Counted from the stretch's first letter, positions 50,965-60,742 are shown. The stretch: DNA of 64,000 nucleotides from Thioalkalivibrio sp. AKL19 (GCF_000420165.1 NZ_ATUK01000014.1:206001-270000), one strand, 5' to 3'. Notes: a model not told the origin generated them from the sequence alone. Numbers and translations: made by a program.

Positions 50965-52173
50965 CTAGCGCCCCAGGACCTTGGTCACCTTGTTCTGCCG
51001 CAGCCGGTAGGCATCCGGCATGCGCGAACCCAGCAGGGGACGCAGGTACATGCGGAAGGCATCGGTGACATCGGTGCCCGAGGCATCGATGAACTCGTCC
51101 GGCATCACCTTGGTCTTGCCCGCGACGGCCTCCAGCGGGACGTACTCGTAGTCCACCGAGTAAAAGCCGGTGCGCTTGATCGCGACCGAGCCGTCGCGGC
51201 CTTCCCACATCGCGAACTGCACCGCCTTCTCGCCCACCTCGCGCGCTTCGCGCTGGTCGACGTCCGACACACAGCCGATAAAGGCCCGCTGGAGGTAACC
51301 GAAGGTGTCCCCGCGTACGCGCTTCACGCCGAGCTTGTCGCGGATCTCGCCACACAGCATATCGGCCAGCGCACCGGTACCGGAGAGCTGGACGTTGCCG
51401 TGCGCATCCTTTTCCACGTCCTTGGCCAGCTTGGTGGCGATCGGTTCGCCCTCCGCATCATGGATGCCTTCGCTGACGGCAATCACGCAGCGACCGTAAC
51501 GGTCCATGGTCGCCTTCACGTCTTTCAGGAAACGGTCCACATCGAACACCCGCTCCGGCACGTAGATCAGGTGCGGGCCGTCGTCCGGAAACTTCTTGCC
51601 GAGCGCGGAGGCGGCCGTCAGGAAGCCGGCATGACGCCCCATGACCACCGCCAGATAAATCCCCGGCAGGGCGTAGTTATCAAGGTTGGCACCGATAAAG
51701 GCCTGCGCCACAAAACGCGCCGCCGACGGGAAGCCCGGCGTGTGGTCGTTCTCCACCAGGTCATTGTCGATCGTCTTGGGGATGTGCACGCAGCGCATCG
51801 GGTAGTTCGCCTTGCGCGCCTCCTCGCTGACGATGCGCACCGTGTCGGAGGAGTCATTACCCCCGATGTAAAAGAAATAGGTGATCTCGTGGGCCTTCAG
51901 GACCTTGAAGATCTCCTTGCAATAGTCGAGGTCCGGTTTGTCGCGCGTGGAGCCCAGGGCCGACGAGGGCGTCTGCGCGACCATTTCCAGGTTGTGGGTG
52001 GTCTCCTGGGTCAGATCCAGAAACTCCTCGTCGATAATCCCGCGCACCCCGTGGAAGGCCCCGTAAACGAGTTCCACATCGGTAAATTTCCGGGCCTCGA
52101 GGACCGCGCCCACCATGGATTGATTGATTACCGCCGTCGGGCCTCCGCCCTGGGCGATCAGAACCTTTGCCAT
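50965..52173 (-). CDS. pfp: Pyrophosphate-dependent 6-phosphofructokinase
   Basis: This enzyme reversibly phosphorylates fructose 6-phosphate with pyrophosphate, or works in reverse in gluconeogenesis and in the Calvin cycle of autotrophs. The 402-residue protein has IAQGGGPTAVINQ, YIGGNDSSDT (the Asn-Asp form seen in PPi-using enzymes), the catalytic PKTIDNDL and MGRHAGFL. The ATG at 52173 is preferred, with AGGAGG 6 bases upstream; an ATG at 52179 touches that site. Pyrophosphate use links it to the PPi consumed by Sat. Confidence 0.93.
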   Translation of the reverse strand: MAKVLIAQGGGPTAVINQSMVGAVLEARKFTDVELVYGAFHGVRGIIDEEFLDLTQETTHNLEMVAQTPSSALGSTRDKPDLDYCKEIFKVLKAHEITYFFYIGGNDSSDTVRIVSEEARKANYPMRCVHIPKTIDNDLVENDHTPGFPSAARFVAQAFIGANLDNYALPGIYLAVVMGRHAGFLTAASALGKKFPDDGPHLIYVPERVFDVDRFLKDVKATMDRYGRCVIAVSEGIHDAEGEPIATKLAKDVEKDAHGNVQLSGTGALADMLCGEIRDKLGVKRVRGDTFGYLQRAFIGCVSDVDQREAREVGEKAVQFAMWEGRDGSVAIKRTGFYSVDYEYVPLEAVAGKTKVMPDEFIDASGTDVTDAFRMYLRPLLGSRMPDAYRLRQNKVTKVLGR

Positions 52174-52297
52174 CTTCATCCTCCTTTCTGGACTTTCGTG
52201 CGTACAAACCGGGAACCGGCCGTGCAGCGACCGGTGCAGCTCGATGACGTAAAGCCCGAAGATAGCAAATTCCGCACTCTGCGCACGGAAACATTTA

Positions 52298-52325
52298 ATT
52301 GTATTGTCAAAGACTTATTGATCAA
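52298..52325 (-). promoter_or_regulatory. Candidate sigma-70 promoter of pfp
   Basis: On the minus strand TTGATC, 16 bases, TACAAT, within an AT-rich patch about 125 bases before the pfp start. The -10 matches 5 of 6 consensus positions. Confidence 0.5.
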
Positions 52326-52342
52326 TTCAGACTGCCGGAAAC

Positions 52343-52378
52343 GACGATGCCACCAACCCCCGGGTTGGTGGCATCGTC
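52343..52378 (-). terminator. Strong hairpin downstream of the hydrolase gene
   Basis: A perfect 16-bp stem (GACGATGCCACCAACC, loop CCCG) 33 bases past the stop of the minus-strand hydrolase gene. The following TCGTTTCC has only a short T-run. It isolates this gene from pfp. Confidence 0.75.
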
Positions 52379-52410
52379 CCGCTGGCAGAGCGGGAGGGCG
52401 GAGGAAGGAC

Positions 52411-53283
52411 TCAGTCGCGCAAATTCTGATTGACGAAGCGCGTTACACGCATCATCGCGTCGCGCGACGCGAGGTCGTCGGCGAAGGTGCGGTTGTTGCC
52501 GTTGCGGAAGTCGAAGCCACGGCCCACGCCCGGATACTCGATCCAGTGCACCTCGCCGCCGCGGCTTTCGAGGCCGTCGGCGGCCATGCGCGCGGTGCGA
52601 TGGCGCTGGTACTGCTCTTCCTCTCCGATCAGGATCATCATCGGGATCTCGAGCTGGTTGACCTCGTTGGCGTAGCGATACACCTGGTGCGGCTCGCCCA
52701 GGTTCGGGTCCTGCAGGTGCGGGTAGTAGCCGGCCCAGCAGGCGACATCGGCGACCTGGCGCTCGAAGGTGACGGCGACCTTGAGCGCCTTGTAACCGCC
52801 ACGGGTGATGGACACCAGGCAGGCACGGTCACCCACGATGTCGTCGCGCTCCAGCAGTACGTCCAGCCCCCTGTCCAGGTCGCCTTCCAGTTCGTAGTCA
52901 TGATCCAGCGGGTGGCTTTCCATGAAACGACCGGTGTACATGTCCGGTGCCAGCACCACGAAGCCACGCGCCGCGAGGCGCTTCACGTGCAGCTCGGCAA
53001 GGTCATCGAGCCCGCGCCGGCCATGCGCCCAGAGGATCGCCGGATAGGCCTCGCCATCGGACGGGCGGGCCACCATCGCGGGGATATCAAGGTCGTCGCG
53101 CTGGTACTCGAAGCGCTCGATCTCGACCTCGTGGTTTTCCAGGTCGGAGTACATCACCCCGTCCTCCCACCAATCGTCGTCCCACCACCAGTTGTCGGAA
53201 CCGGTGGGTTCATCGGCCGTCAGCGGGGCGGAGACCAGGGCCGTGGCGGCCAGCAGACAGAAGGAGCGCAGCACGGGAAACAT
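52411..53283 (-). CDS. Secreted dienelactone-hydrolase-like protein with an altered catalytic triad
   Basis: The 290-residue product has a signal peptide (RSFCLLAATALVSAPLTA) and then an alpha/beta hydrolase fold: AILWAHGRRGLDD, GFVVLAPDMYTGR, CLVSITRGGYKAL and IEYPGVGRGFDFRNGN. In dienelactone hydrolases the elbow has a Cys or Ser nucleophile and the last motif has His before Gly-Phe; here these positions read Thr and Arg. It may be inactive as a hydrolase or use other residues. An N-terminal WWWDDDWWED acidic-aromatic patch is unusual. AGAGG precedes the ATG at 53283. Confidence 0.8.
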   Translation of the reverse strand: MFPVLRSFCLLAATALVSAPLTADEPTGSDNWWWDDDWWEDGVMYSDLENHEVEIERFEYQRDDLDIPAMVARPSDGEAYPAILWAHGRRGLDDLAELHVKRLAARGFVVLAPDMYTGRFMESHPLDHDYELEGDLDRGLDVLLERDDIVGDRACLVSITRGGYKALKVAVTFERQVADVACWAGYYPHLQDPNLGEPHQVYRYANEVNQLEIPMMILIGEEEQYQRHRTARMAADGLESRGGEVHWIEYPGVGRGFDFRNGNNRTFADDLASRDAMMRVTRFVNQNLRD

Positions 53284-53399
53284 CGGAAACCTCTCATAGT
53301 GGACGAACGGGTGCGACGTCCTCGAAAGACGGACGGCGCGGGTGCTTTCTTCCGAGGGTAGTGCAATCCCGCAGGCCGTGCCTGCCCGCCAGCCCGGGA

Positions 53400-53864
53400 T
53401 CATGTGCCGCCGGGGAACCCCAGTTGGCTCCAGGCCTCGTAGACCACCACCGCGACGGCATTGGAGAGATTGAGGCTGCGACTGCCCTCGCGCATCGGGA
53501 GGCGCAGGCAATGCTTCGACGGCAGGGCATCCAGGACGGACTCGGGCAGGCCTCGCGTCTCCGGACCGAACAACAAGGCATCGCCATCGCGGAAGGTCGG
53601 GGCGTCGTAGCGAGCCTGCCCGCGCGTGGTGATGGCGAACACCCGGCCAGGCTGCACCGATTCCCGCCAATGGTCGAGGCTGTCATACTCTTGCACCCGG
53701 GCCAGCTCGTGATAGTCGAGCCCGGCGCGGCGCGCCCGCGCACTGTCCAGCTCGAAGCCGAGCGGGTGGATCAGGTGCAGCGCCGCCCCGGTATTGGCCG
53801 CCAGACGAATGATATTGCCCGTGTTCGGCGGGATCTCCGGTTCATAGAGGACGATGTGAAGCAT
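53400..53864 (-). CDS. trmL: tRNA (cytidine/uridine-34-2'-O)-methyltransferase TrmL
   Basis: TrmL methylates the wobble ribose of tRNA-Leu isoacceptors. The 154-residue SPOUT protein starts MLHIVLYEPEIPPNTGNIIR and has the knot motifs LLFGPETRGLP and LPMREGSRSLNLSNAVAVVV. The ATG overlaps that of pyrD on the other strand within CATG. The open frame continues to 54050, but the family start and sequence support 53864. Confidence 0.93.
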   Translation of the reverse strand: MLHIVLYEPEIPPNTGNIIRLAANTGAALHLIHPLGFELDSARARRAGLDYHELARVQEYDSLDHWRESVQPGRVFAITTRGQARYDAPTFRDGDALLFGPETRGLPESVLDALPSKHCLRLPMREGSRSLNLSNAVAVVVYEAWSQLGFPGGT

Positions 53865-54855
53865 GAGTGATTCGCGCACCGATCCGCGGCTGGCCCTGGA
53901 CTTCTGCGGGCTGCATTTGAACACGCCGCTGGTGCTGCTGTCCGGCTGTGTCGGCTTTGGCGAGGAATACACCCGCGTGGCGGGTTTCTCCAATCGCGAT
54001 GCCGGGGCTATCTGCCTGAAGGGCACCACGGGCGCCGCACGGCTGGGCAATGCCCCGCACCGCGTCTACGAGACCCCGGACGGCATGCTGAACGCGATCG
54101 GCCTGCAGAACCCCGGGGTCGATCACGTGGTGGACCACACCCTGCCGCAGCTGGACTTCGACGAGACCCGCTTCTTCGCCAACGTCTCGGGCTCAACAAT
54201 CGAGGAGTACATCGAGGTCACCCGGCGCTTCGACGACTCGCCGATCGACGCCATCGAGATCAACATCTCCTGTCCCAACGTGAAGGAGGGCGGCGTCGCC
54301 TTCGGCAATGACCCGGACATGTCCGCGCGGGTGGTCGAGGCCTGCCGCAAGGTCACCTCCAAGCCGCTGATCACCAAGCTATCGCCCAACCAGACCGACA
54401 TCGCCGAAAACGCCCGACGCTGCATCGAGGCCGGCACCGACGCCTTTGCGGTGATCAACACCCTGATGGGGATGGCAGTGGACGTGGAAAACCGCCGCGC
54501 GGTCATTGGTAACAACCAGGGCGGCCTGTCCGGCCCGGCGATCAAGCCGATCGCGCTTCTGAAGGTGCAGCAGGTCTATCAGGTGGCCGCGCCGCACAAC
54601 GTGCCGATCATCGGCCAGGGCGGCGTGATGAATGCCACCGACGCGCTGGAATTCCTGATCGCCGGCGCCAGCACGGTCGGCGTGGGCACCGGGCTGTTCT
54701 ACGATCCCCTGTGCCTGCCGAAGATCCTGCACGGCGTCAGCGACTACATGGACCGCCACGGCTACACCCACGTGCGCGACCTGACCGGCACCCTGCAACT
54801 GAATGGTGCCGTCTCCGCCTGCGCCCCGCCCGCACCGCAGGATCCCACCACCTGA
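53863..54855 (+). CDS. pyrD: Dihydroorotate dehydrogenase, class 1B type
   Basis: The 330-residue flavoprotein oxidises dihydroorotate in pyrimidine synthesis. It has LSGCVGFGEEYTRV, the class 1 catalytic Cys in EINISCPNVKEGG, and NTLMGMAVDVENRR, GGLSGPAIKPIAL and IIGQGGVMNATDALEF. Class 1B enzymes usually pair with the iron-sulfur subunit PyrK, which is not beside it. It could instead be a related FMN oxidoreductase. The start overlaps the trmL start on the opposite strand; GAGG lies 12 bases upstream inside trmL. Confidence 0.87.
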   Translation: MSDSRTDPRLALDFCGLHLNTPLVLLSGCVGFGEEYTRVAGFSNRDAGAICLKGTTGAARLGNAPHRVYETPDGMLNAIGLQNPGVDHVVDHTLPQLDFDETRFFANVSGSTIEEYIEVTRRFDDSPIDAIEINISCPNVKEGGVAFGNDPDMSARVVEACRKVTSKPLITKLSPNQTDIAENARRCIEAGTDAFAVINTLMGMAVDVENRRAVIGNNQGGLSGPAIKPIALLKVQQVYQVAAPHNVPIIGQGGVMNATDALEFLIAGASTVGVGTGLFYDPLCLPKILHGVSDYMDRHGYTHVRDLTGTLQLNGAVSACAPPAPQDPTT

Positions 54856-54882
54856 AAGGCCGGTTCACTAAAGAGCCTGTTG

Positions 54883-55166
54883 ACCACGAAGCCCACGAAG
54901 GCACGAAGAAGGGCAAGGGCGATTTAACCACAGAGATCACGGAGGACACGGAGAAAACCAGGGATGGTTTTGTTACGGGTAGGATGCCGATGAGCGTAGC
55001 GAATCGCATCGGCCACACGGGGTGGCCCGGCCCCGATGCGTTTCGCATGGCTCAACGCATCCTACCCCTCTGAAAAATTGGCGCCGTTCTCCGTGTCCAA
55101 TGTGCACTCTGTGGCACAAAAGCTTTTGGCCTTCGCCCTTCTTCGCGCCTTCGTGTGCTTCGTGGT
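54883..55166. repeat. Nested palindromic repeat, three layers
   Basis: The gap between pyrD and ntrC is filled by repeats placed one inside another. The outer layer has ACCACGAAGCCCACGAAGGC (from 54883) paired with an inverted copy ending CTTCGTGGT at 55166. The middle layer has AACCACAGAG...GGACACGGAGAA (54926-54955) paired with GTTCTCCGTGTCC...CTCTGTGG (55086-55114). The inner layer has GGGTAGGATGC...CGATGCG arms (54977-55067). All are common intergenic repeat types in proteobacteria. No gene is present. Confidence 0.8.
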
Positions 55167-55174
55167 GAAAGAAC

Positions 55175-56610
<1,436 letters not shown>

Positions 56611-56611
<1 letters not shown>

Positions 56612-57708
56612 CAGTGCGTGGCCTCCCGGGCCTTCGGGGGTTCAATCGGAAGCAGGATGTCGAACGAGGTCACCCCGGGGCGTGAATGGCATTCGATCAG
56701 TCCGTCGTGCAGCTGGATCAGGCTCTGGGCAATGGGCAGCCCGAGACCGGTACCCGCCGCGCGGCCCGTCACCATCGGAAAGAAGATGCGCTCGCGGATC
56801 TCTTCCGGGATACCGGGCCCGTTGTCGCGCACGCTCAGTTTGGCGACCAGGCGGTGGCGGTGGCCGGAGATGGTGTACTGGCGCAGGATGCGCGAGCTCA
56901 GGGTGATCTCGCCCCCATCCTCCAGGGCGTGCACCGCGTTCTGCACCAGATTCAGGATCGCCTGCACCAGCATGTCGCGATCGGCTTGCACGTCGGGGAT
57001 GCTGGGGTCGTAGTCACCGCGGATCTTCAGCCCCAGCGGGAGCTGGACGCTGACCAGGCCCCGGACATGCTCCAGCACCTCGTGCAGGTTGACCGCCTCG
57101 CGCCGCGGCAGGTTGTTCGGCCCCAGCATCCGGTCCACCAGGCTGCGCAGACGATCGGCCTCGCGGATGATGATCTGAGTGTATTCCCTGAGCCCCGAGT
57201 CATCCAGTTCGCTGGCCAGCAACTGGGCCGCGCCGCGCAGCCCGCCCAGCGGGTTCTTGATCTCGTGGGCCAGCCCGCGGGTCACTGCACGGGTGATCGC
57301 CTGCTGCTTCTGCAGCTGTTCCTCGCGGCTGATGCGCTCGTGGCGGTCGATCGCGTTCAGTTCGAACAGCAGCTGACCCGGTTGTCCCGCCTCGCCGTGC
57401 AGCGGCGTGATGACGACGTCGGCGAGGAAGCGGTCGGCGCGCAGCGGCTCCATCTGTCGGGCGCGCAGGGTGATGGGCTGATCCAGGGTCAGGGCCGAAC
57501 GCAGCCGGTTCGCCAGGTTCCGGTCCAGCTTGAGCCACTGCCCCAGCCCATGGCCGACAATGCGCTCGCGGCTCAGCCCGAGCAGCACCTCGGCGGCACT
57601 GTTCATGCTCAGCAGGCACAGGTCGGCATCGGTGACCAGCACGGCCGTGGACAGATCGTCCCACCAGGGCGGGGTGGCCGGTCCGGAATTGGAAGGGGGC
57701 GTGGTCAT
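56611..57708 (-). CDS. ntrB: Nitrogen regulation sensor kinase NtrB (GlnL)
   Basis: NtrB phosphorylates or dephosphorylates NtrC under control of PII. The 365-residue protein from the ATG at 57708 (GAGG 7 bases upstream) has a PAS domain (about 15-120), the phospho-acceptor box LAHEIKNPLGGLRGAAQLL, an N box LNLVQNAVHAL, and ATP-lid motifs RDNGPGIPEE and GTGLGLPIAQ. It has no membrane helix, as expected for cytoplasmic NtrB. Confidence 0.97.
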
Positions 57709-57818
57709 CAACAGGCCTCAAGCAGGAATCGCGCCAAGCAAACATGGCCGGGCGAGGCGCCGAAGCCGTGGGCTGGGTCACGAATCGAAGCCGGCCACCA
57801 CACCCTGAAAACAAAAAC

Positions 57819-57855
57819 GCCCCAACATGGTGCAACTATAGCACCATGTTGGGGC
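57819..57855 (-). terminator. Terminator of the DUF4124 gene, overlapping two NtrC-like sites
   Basis: A perfect 15-bp stem (GCCCCAACATGGTGC, loop AACTATA) followed on the minus strand by GTTTTTGTTTT, 36 bases past the DUF4124 stop. Each arm also matches the NtrC site GCACC-N5-GGTGC at 9 of 10 positions, so the element may have two roles. Confidence 0.85.
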
Positions 57856-57862
57856 TCATGGC

Positions 57863-57877
57863 GCACCAATAAGGTGC
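57863..57877. promoter_or_regulatory. NtrC binding site upstream of ntrB
   Basis: GCACCAATAAGGTGC is an exact match to GCACC-N5-GGTGC and is followed by A, as in the longer TGCACC-N5-GGTGCA form. It starts 22 bases from a weaker copy at 57841 and 44 bases from another at 57819. It lies about 160 bases before ntrB, a usual enhancer distance. Auto-regulation of ntrBC is likely. Confidence 0.7.
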
Positions 57878-57890
57878 AGAAAAAGGTTTG

Positions 57891-58547
57891 TCAGTTCGCG
57901 CCAGGCGTCACCGGCTGCGGCGCCCGTGGCGCCTGCGGGGCCTGGGGCGCCTGGGGCGCGCCGCCGGGCGGGAACTGCTGGGGTCGCTGCTGCTGTTGCT
58001 GCTCGCGCGGAACGGCCATGCGCAGGACGTTGAACTCGATGGTCTCGCTCGCCCCCAGCTCCTGGCCGGATTCATCCACGATCCGGGCCTGCAAGGTGTG
58101 CGCGCCACGATCGAGCCCCTCGAAGGTGGTGCTGGGTGCGACACCTTCGCCGGCCTCCTCGCCGTTCAGCAGCCAGATCACGCGATGCCCGGCATCGGCA
58201 TCCAGCGCTGGCTCGAGGTCCAGCTCGGCGGTGACGTTGCCGTCGTTCGCGCGCACCCCCTCGCCGTCCTCCGGCCGGTCGATCGCGACTCGCTGATAGG
58301 CGCCCTCCGCTTCCGGCTGGCCGCGCGGACGCACGGGACGTTCGAGGATCTCCCGCGCCCCCTCCAGCGGCACCCCGCGCATCGGCTCGCGCACATCCAC
58401 GGACTCAGTGGAACGCCCCTCCGGCGGCCGGTCCCCGAAATGGACATTGCCCTGATCGTCGGTCCAGCGGTAGACCTCGGCGCTGGCGAGCGCCGGGGCC
58501 AGAAGGACGGCCAGCGCCAAGGCCAGCCAGAGCGTGGTTCGGAACAT
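57891..58547 (-). CDS. DUF4124 domain periplasmic protein
   Basis: The 218-residue product has a signal peptide (FRTTLWLALALAVLLAPALASA) followed directly by the DUF4124 signature EVYRWTDDQGNVHFGDRPP. A second domain (about 90-180) looks like a beta-sandwich of the Ig type (HRVIWLLNGEEAGEG, GAHTLQARIVDESGQ). The end is a Gln/Pro/Ala-rich tail with APQ repeats. The family often sits between glnA and ntrBC; function is unknown. AAGGAGG precedes the ATG at 58547. Confidence 0.88.
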   Translation of the reverse strand: MFRTTLWLALALAVLLAPALASAEVYRWTDDQGNVHFGDRPPEGRSTESVDVREPMRGVPLEGAREILERPVRPRGQPEAEGAYQRVAIDRPEDGEGVRANDGNVTAELDLEPALDADAGHRVIWLLNGEEAGEGVAPSTTFEGLDRGAHTLQARIVDESGQELGASETIEFNVLRMAVPREQQQQQRPQQFPPGGAPQAPQAPQAPRAPQPVTPGAN

Positions 58548-58648
58548 GGGCCTTCCTCCTTGGGAGACGCGGACCAATCCCGCCTCCTTTGTGCTTGCCG
58601 ATCGCGGCGAGCTCGGCTGCCCGCCGCCGGAGCGGGTGCGCGTCAGGA

Positions 58649-59503
58649 TCAGGCGGCCGCGCGTACCCAGACGCCCTGCAGGCGTGCCGCTTCGGCCTGC
58701 AAGGCCGCGAGGCGATCCCGCCGCGCGGTCCCGCCGGCGCCCGCTTCCAGTTCCTCGAGCCAGTCGTCCAGCGCGGCCAGGCGGAGCATCGTGGGCGCCG
58801 CACCGCGCTCGATGGCGGCCAGCGGACGACGCCCATTGAAACCGGACAGCAAGGCCCGGTAACGCTCGGCGTCCGGCTGGCCGACCTCGTCCACGGCCAC
58901 GGCCAGGGCGATGCGCGCGAGCTGCCAGAAGGCCGGGACGGGTGCGGGCGGGACGACCAGGTCCGCCAGGCCGGGGCCCTCCGGATAGACGCGCACGGAT
59001 TGCCAGTAGCTCCCCGCCAGGGGCAGATCCTCGAAGCGATAAAGCCCCTGGTGGTGCAGTTCGGCATCCAGGATCGCGCGCGACTCGGCATCCAGCGAAG
59101 CCGCGATGGCATCCGCCCGCTCGCGCATCTGTTGCTGCAGCACACCGCGCCGGTAGCCATCGCCGGCCGGCAGGGCGCCGGCCGTGTGCCGGCCCTGCCA
59201 GTCGGCCGCGCGCTCGCCCAGGGCCTCAAGGCTGCCCGGCCCCTCGGCCGCGACCGCGTCCTGCCGGGGCTGGCCGCGCTCCAGCACCAGCACCACCTGC
59301 CCGGTATCGGCATCCACGCCACGGCCGATCACGCGACCGCAGCCGGCGGGCACTTCGGCGAGCGCGGCTTCCAGGGCCGGGGCGGCGCCTGGCGCCACGC
59401 GCAGACACTGCGCCGGACGGCCTTCGTGTTCCGGGCCGCCGGCACCGGGGTCCAGGGCCAGGCCGGCACACTCGCCACAGGCGCGGATCTCGGAATCAGT
59501 CAT
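58649..59503 (-). CDS. Unrecognised 284-residue protein, coupled to DUF2782
   Basis: The ATG at 59503 overlaps the DUF2782 stop in TAATG, so it is translated with it. The N-terminus has a CGECAG pair that could bind metal, followed by an alpha/beta stretch (GRGVDADTGQVVLVLERGQP) and a mostly helical remainder with many Leu, Ala and Glu. No signal or membrane helix. Family not recognised. Confidence 0.7.
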   Translation of the reverse strand: MTDSEIRACGECAGLALDPGAGGPEHEGRPAQCLRVAPGAAPALEAALAEVPAGCGRVIGRGVDADTGQVVLVLERGQPRQDAVAAEGPGSLEALGERAADWQGRHTAGALPAGDGYRRGVLQQQMRERADAIAASLDAESRAILDAELHHQGLYRFEDLPLAGSYWQSVRVYPEGPGLADLVVPPAPVPAFWQLARIALAVAVDEVGQPDAERYRALLSGFNGRRPLAAIERGAAPTMLRLAALDDWLEELEAGAGGTARRDRLAALQAEAARLQGVWVRAAA

Positions 59504-59901
59504 TACCATCGGAAAATCACCCAGGAAGGGGGTACAAAGTCAGGATCCAGCTCGTTGCGACGGCCATCCAGCGTGCCATCGCCGGTGGTATCGATCAGGT
59601 AGTAGGTCGGACCCACCGCGGGTGTAACCTCGATCATCACCAGCTCGCCACCCACACGGTATTCGCGCCGCGTCTCGCCTTCGCGCTCGATAATGATGAT
59701 GTCGGCGTCCTCCAGCGAACGCTGCTCGCGGGCGCGCTCGTCGAGCACCGGGGGCGGCGGGTCGTCGCCCTCCTCGAGTTCCGGAGGAGGCGGGGCATCG
59801 CCCCATTCGCGGTCTTCCTGCGCCAGCGCCGTACCGGAGACCAGCAGCAGGGCCGCCAGCAGCGACAGGGGCAGACTCGGGCGGATCGGGGTCATCATCA
59901 C
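59503..59901 (-). CDS. DUF2782 domain protein
   Basis: The 132-residue product has a signal peptide (to about residue 27, GTALAQ), an acidic Pro-rich linker (DAPPPPELEEGDDPPPPVLD), and a small beta domain with REYRVGGELVMIEVTPAVGP and YYLIDTTGDGTLDGRRNELD. This family is typically encoded near polA in gammaproteobacteria and has no known function. Its start overlaps the LOG-family gene's stop in ATGA. Confidence 0.9.
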   Translation of the reverse strand: MMMTPIRPSLPLSLLAALLLVSGTALAQEDREWGDAPPPPELEEGDDPPPPVLDERAREQRSLEDADIIIIEREGETRREYRVGGELVMIEVTPAVGPTYYLIDTTGDGTLDGRRNELDPDFVPPSWVIFRW

Positions 59902-60623
59902 AGCTCCATGAGTCGTTTCTTTTCTTCCGCGGACGGTTCGAAGCTGCGCGCCTCGTAGTACTCGAAGATCACGTCCACCACGTCCTCCGGCGAATCTACC
60001 AGCGAGTATAGCTGGAGGTCCTCCTGGTCGATGGTGCCCTGTTCCACGAGCGTGTCCTGGAACCAGTCGAGGAGTCCCTTCCAGAACTCGCTGCCCACCA
60101 GCACCACGGGAATGCGCCGGGTCTTGCCGGTCTGCACCAGGGTGAGGATCTCCGCCAGCTCGTCCAGCGTCCCGAAGCCCCCGGGCAGGACCACATAGGC
60201 CGAGGCGTACTTCACGAACATCACCTTGCGCGAAAAGAAGTGGCGAAAGCCCAGGCCCACGTCCTGGTAGTCGTTCGCGCTCTGCTCGTGCGGCAGCTGG
60301 ATATTGAGCCCGATGCTGGGCGAACGGCCACCGAACGCCCCTTTGTTGGCCGCCTCCATGATGCCCGGCCCGCCTCCACTGACGACCGCGAACCCGGCAT
60401 CCGACAGCTGTCGCGCAGTCGTCTCGCCCAGCTGGTAATAGCGATGCTCCGGGGGAAAACGGGCAGAGCCAAAAATGCTCACCGAGGGCTTGATGTGCGC
60501 CAGGCGCTCGAAGCCCTCCACGAACTCCGCCATGATCTGGAAGATCTTCCAGCTTTCCCGGGTCAGGGCGGAGTCATCGATCGGGCGCAGGCCCGGGTGT
60601 TCGGCACGTTCGCGGTTGTTCAT
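59898..60623 (-). CDS. LOG-family protein (TIGR00730 Rossmann fold)
   Basis: The 241-residue protein has SIFGSARFPPEHRYY, VSGGGPGIMEAANKGA and the family signature LPGGFGTLDELAEILTLVQT. LOG proteins release free cytokinin-like bases from nucleoside monophosphates or act as nucleotide hydrolases; in most bacteria the true substrate is unclear. The ATG at 60623 is chosen over an upstream TTG. It is divergent from polA. Confidence 0.92.
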   Translation of the reverse strand: MNNRERAEHPGLRPIDDSALTRESWKIFQIMAEFVEGFERLAHIKPSVSIFGSARFPPEHRYYQLGETTARQLSDAGFAVVSGGGPGIMEAANKGAFGGRSPSIGLNIQLPHEQSANDYQDVGLGFRHFFSRKVMFVKYASAYVVLPGGFGTLDELAEILTLVQTGKTRRIPVVLVGSEFWKGLLDWFQDTLVEQGTIDQEDLQLYSLVDSPEDVVDVIFEYYEARSFEPSAEEKKRLMEL

Positions 60624-60742
60624 GCAGCAGATTCCCAAGGGTCAGGACATCAGCGTACCGGCGGCCCCGGGTGGGCACAAATGGTCGCGGCACGGGCCGG
60701 GCCTGTAGAATGGCGCGCGTTCCCTGTCCGGACTCCGTATCC

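Noticed and set aside
57721-57736. A sigma-54-like promoter (TGGCGCGATTCCTGCT on the minus strand, GG-N10-GC) before ntrB
   Set aside because: Spacing is right, but transcription would begin at about 57710, after the ntrB ribosome site (57716-57719). It could be real only if ntrB starts further downstream, which its PAS domain does not support.
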